From contig JAGYJL010000027.1 of assembly GCA_018402015.1 (NCBI GenBank), forward strand, positions 1 to 33,674: DNA of 33,674 bases, read 5' to 3'. Shown here piece by piece: positions 33,161 to 33,674 of this stretch (its first letter is position 1; every line of letters begins with the position of its first letter). This stretch comes from Flavobacteriales bacterium (GTDB taxonomy: Bacteria > Bacteroidota > Bacteroidia > UBA10329). The translations under genes were made by a program, and so were the position numbers. Under the pieces are notes generated by a model. That model was not told the origin of the DNA, did no database searches, and saw only the letters and a program-made list of their open reading frames with translations.

Positions 33161-33674
33161 CTACCGTACAATGGCCAACCTAGATGAGACGCGTTCTGTG
33201 CCTAGATCAGCTTGAATGACATACAATCCACTACTAAGGGCAGATAGATCCAATTGAACCACATTGGATTTGCTGATCGCATTGAAGGAATTACTGTACA
33301 CCGTTCGTCCTTCTACATCAAAAACTGTAACCTGTGCTTGTTCGGTTCCTTGCTCGATGCGGAGCCCGACCATTCCATCTGCAGTTGGGTTAGGATAAAC
33401 ATGGAATTCATCAACTTCCGATTCGGGAACAGAAGTGACAATAGAACTTCCCAAAAAATACTCTTTGGCCAGTTCAAAGGCATCTGGGCCTATGACCATA
33501 CCCATGTGCCGGCCGGGAAGATCGTCAACGGGTGGGTGAATACCACCCCATATTCTGGAAAGGCTGCACTGATCCGAGGCATCGCGATAGGTTGCCCATT
33601 GCAAGGTAACGTCCTGACTAGGGCCTTCTTCAAACACCAGATATTCATTCATCGGAGCTTCAAACTCACCCATT
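33161..33674 (-). CDS. C-terminus of a vanadium-haloperoxidase/PAP2-like protein with T9SS tail (5' end outside window)
   Basis: The frame is open to the right edge. The ATG at 33673 is probably internal, because the conserved part starts at once. The segment SRIWGGIHPPVDDLPGRHMG carries the Arg and His of the vanadate/phosphate-binding site seen at the C-terminal end of vanadium-dependent haloperoxidases and PAP2 relatives. A T9SS type A sorting domain follows (FHVYPNPTADGMVGL to RLAIVR, about 90 residues), so the enzyme is exported. Whether it oxidises halides or is a phosphatase cannot be told from this part. It is 33 bases upstream of the prolyl oligopeptidase start and on the same strand. 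Confidence 0.75.
   Translation of the reverse strand, partial: MGEFEAPMNEYLVFEEGPSQDVTLQWATYRDASDQCSLSRIWGGIHPPVDDLPGRHMGMVIGPDAFELAKEYFLGSSIVTSVPESEVDEFHVYPNPTADGMVGLRIEQGTEQAQVTVFDVEGRTVYSNSFNAISKSNVVQLDLSALSSGLYVIQADLGTERVSSRLAIVR

Overview
The window looks like a chromosomal segment of a Bacteroidota bacterium, most likely Flavobacteriales. The evidence is a set of exported proteins with type IX secretion (T9SS) sorting domains of both kinds: type A C-termini on four or five proteins and one type B (gliding-motility, CHU_C-like) C-terminus on a giant PKD protein. Lipobox-type signals, a membrane-bound winged-helix regulator and AT-rich leaders without strong Shine-Dalgarno sites fit the same group. 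I see no tRNA, rRNA, CRISPR array, integrase or phage module.

Layout. 1-5477: three alpha/beta-hydrolase genes (a secretory-lipase-like T9SS protein cut by the left edge, a DUF3089 protein, and a cytosolic-looking hydrolase in two pieces) plus an unknown T9SS protein. 5568-7899: a periplasmic thioredoxin-like protein, a PlsC-type acyltransferase and a membrane one-component wHTH regulator, all on the minus strand. 7860-11920: a tract in which every gene is broken by frameshifts: a small secreted protein, a tandem universal stress protein, a short-chain dehydrogenase, an endonuclease/exonuclease/phosphatase lipoprotein and the C-terminus of a collagen-like protein. 11923-13882: the intact part of the collagen-like surface protein and a small secreted partner. 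14005-19335: a 1777-residue PKD-repeat surface protein. 19542-21683: a 3-hydroxyacyl-CoA dehydrogenase and a frameshifted DUF445 membrane protein. 21709-22330: a tandem array of paired hairpins (REPIN-like). 22404-25838: a PNGase F-related T9SS protein with an inserted LamG-like domain. 25864-29380: a formyltransferase-like protein and a subtilisin-family T9SS protease. 29432-33674: a small Cys/His-rich protein, a TPR/SPOR protein, a prolyl oligopeptidase lipoprotein and the C-terminus of a vanadium-haloperoxidase-like T9SS protein.

How the genes fit together. Most products are exported: adhesin-like (PKD, collagen-like) or hydrolytic (lipase-like, subtilase, prolyl oligopeptidase, PNGase F-related). 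This suggests a particle- or surface-associated heterotroph that degrades protein and glycoprotein. The genes do not form one dedicated operon system.

Main caution. The broken genes cluster in a few patches. In several of them, changing one base in a homopolymer run restores a convincing family protein. I therefore think many apparent pseudogenes are consensus errors in poorly covered stretches. The most unusual real structure is the paired-hairpin array at 21709-22330, with a solo relative at 19418-19438. I did not find a convincing new multi-gene system.
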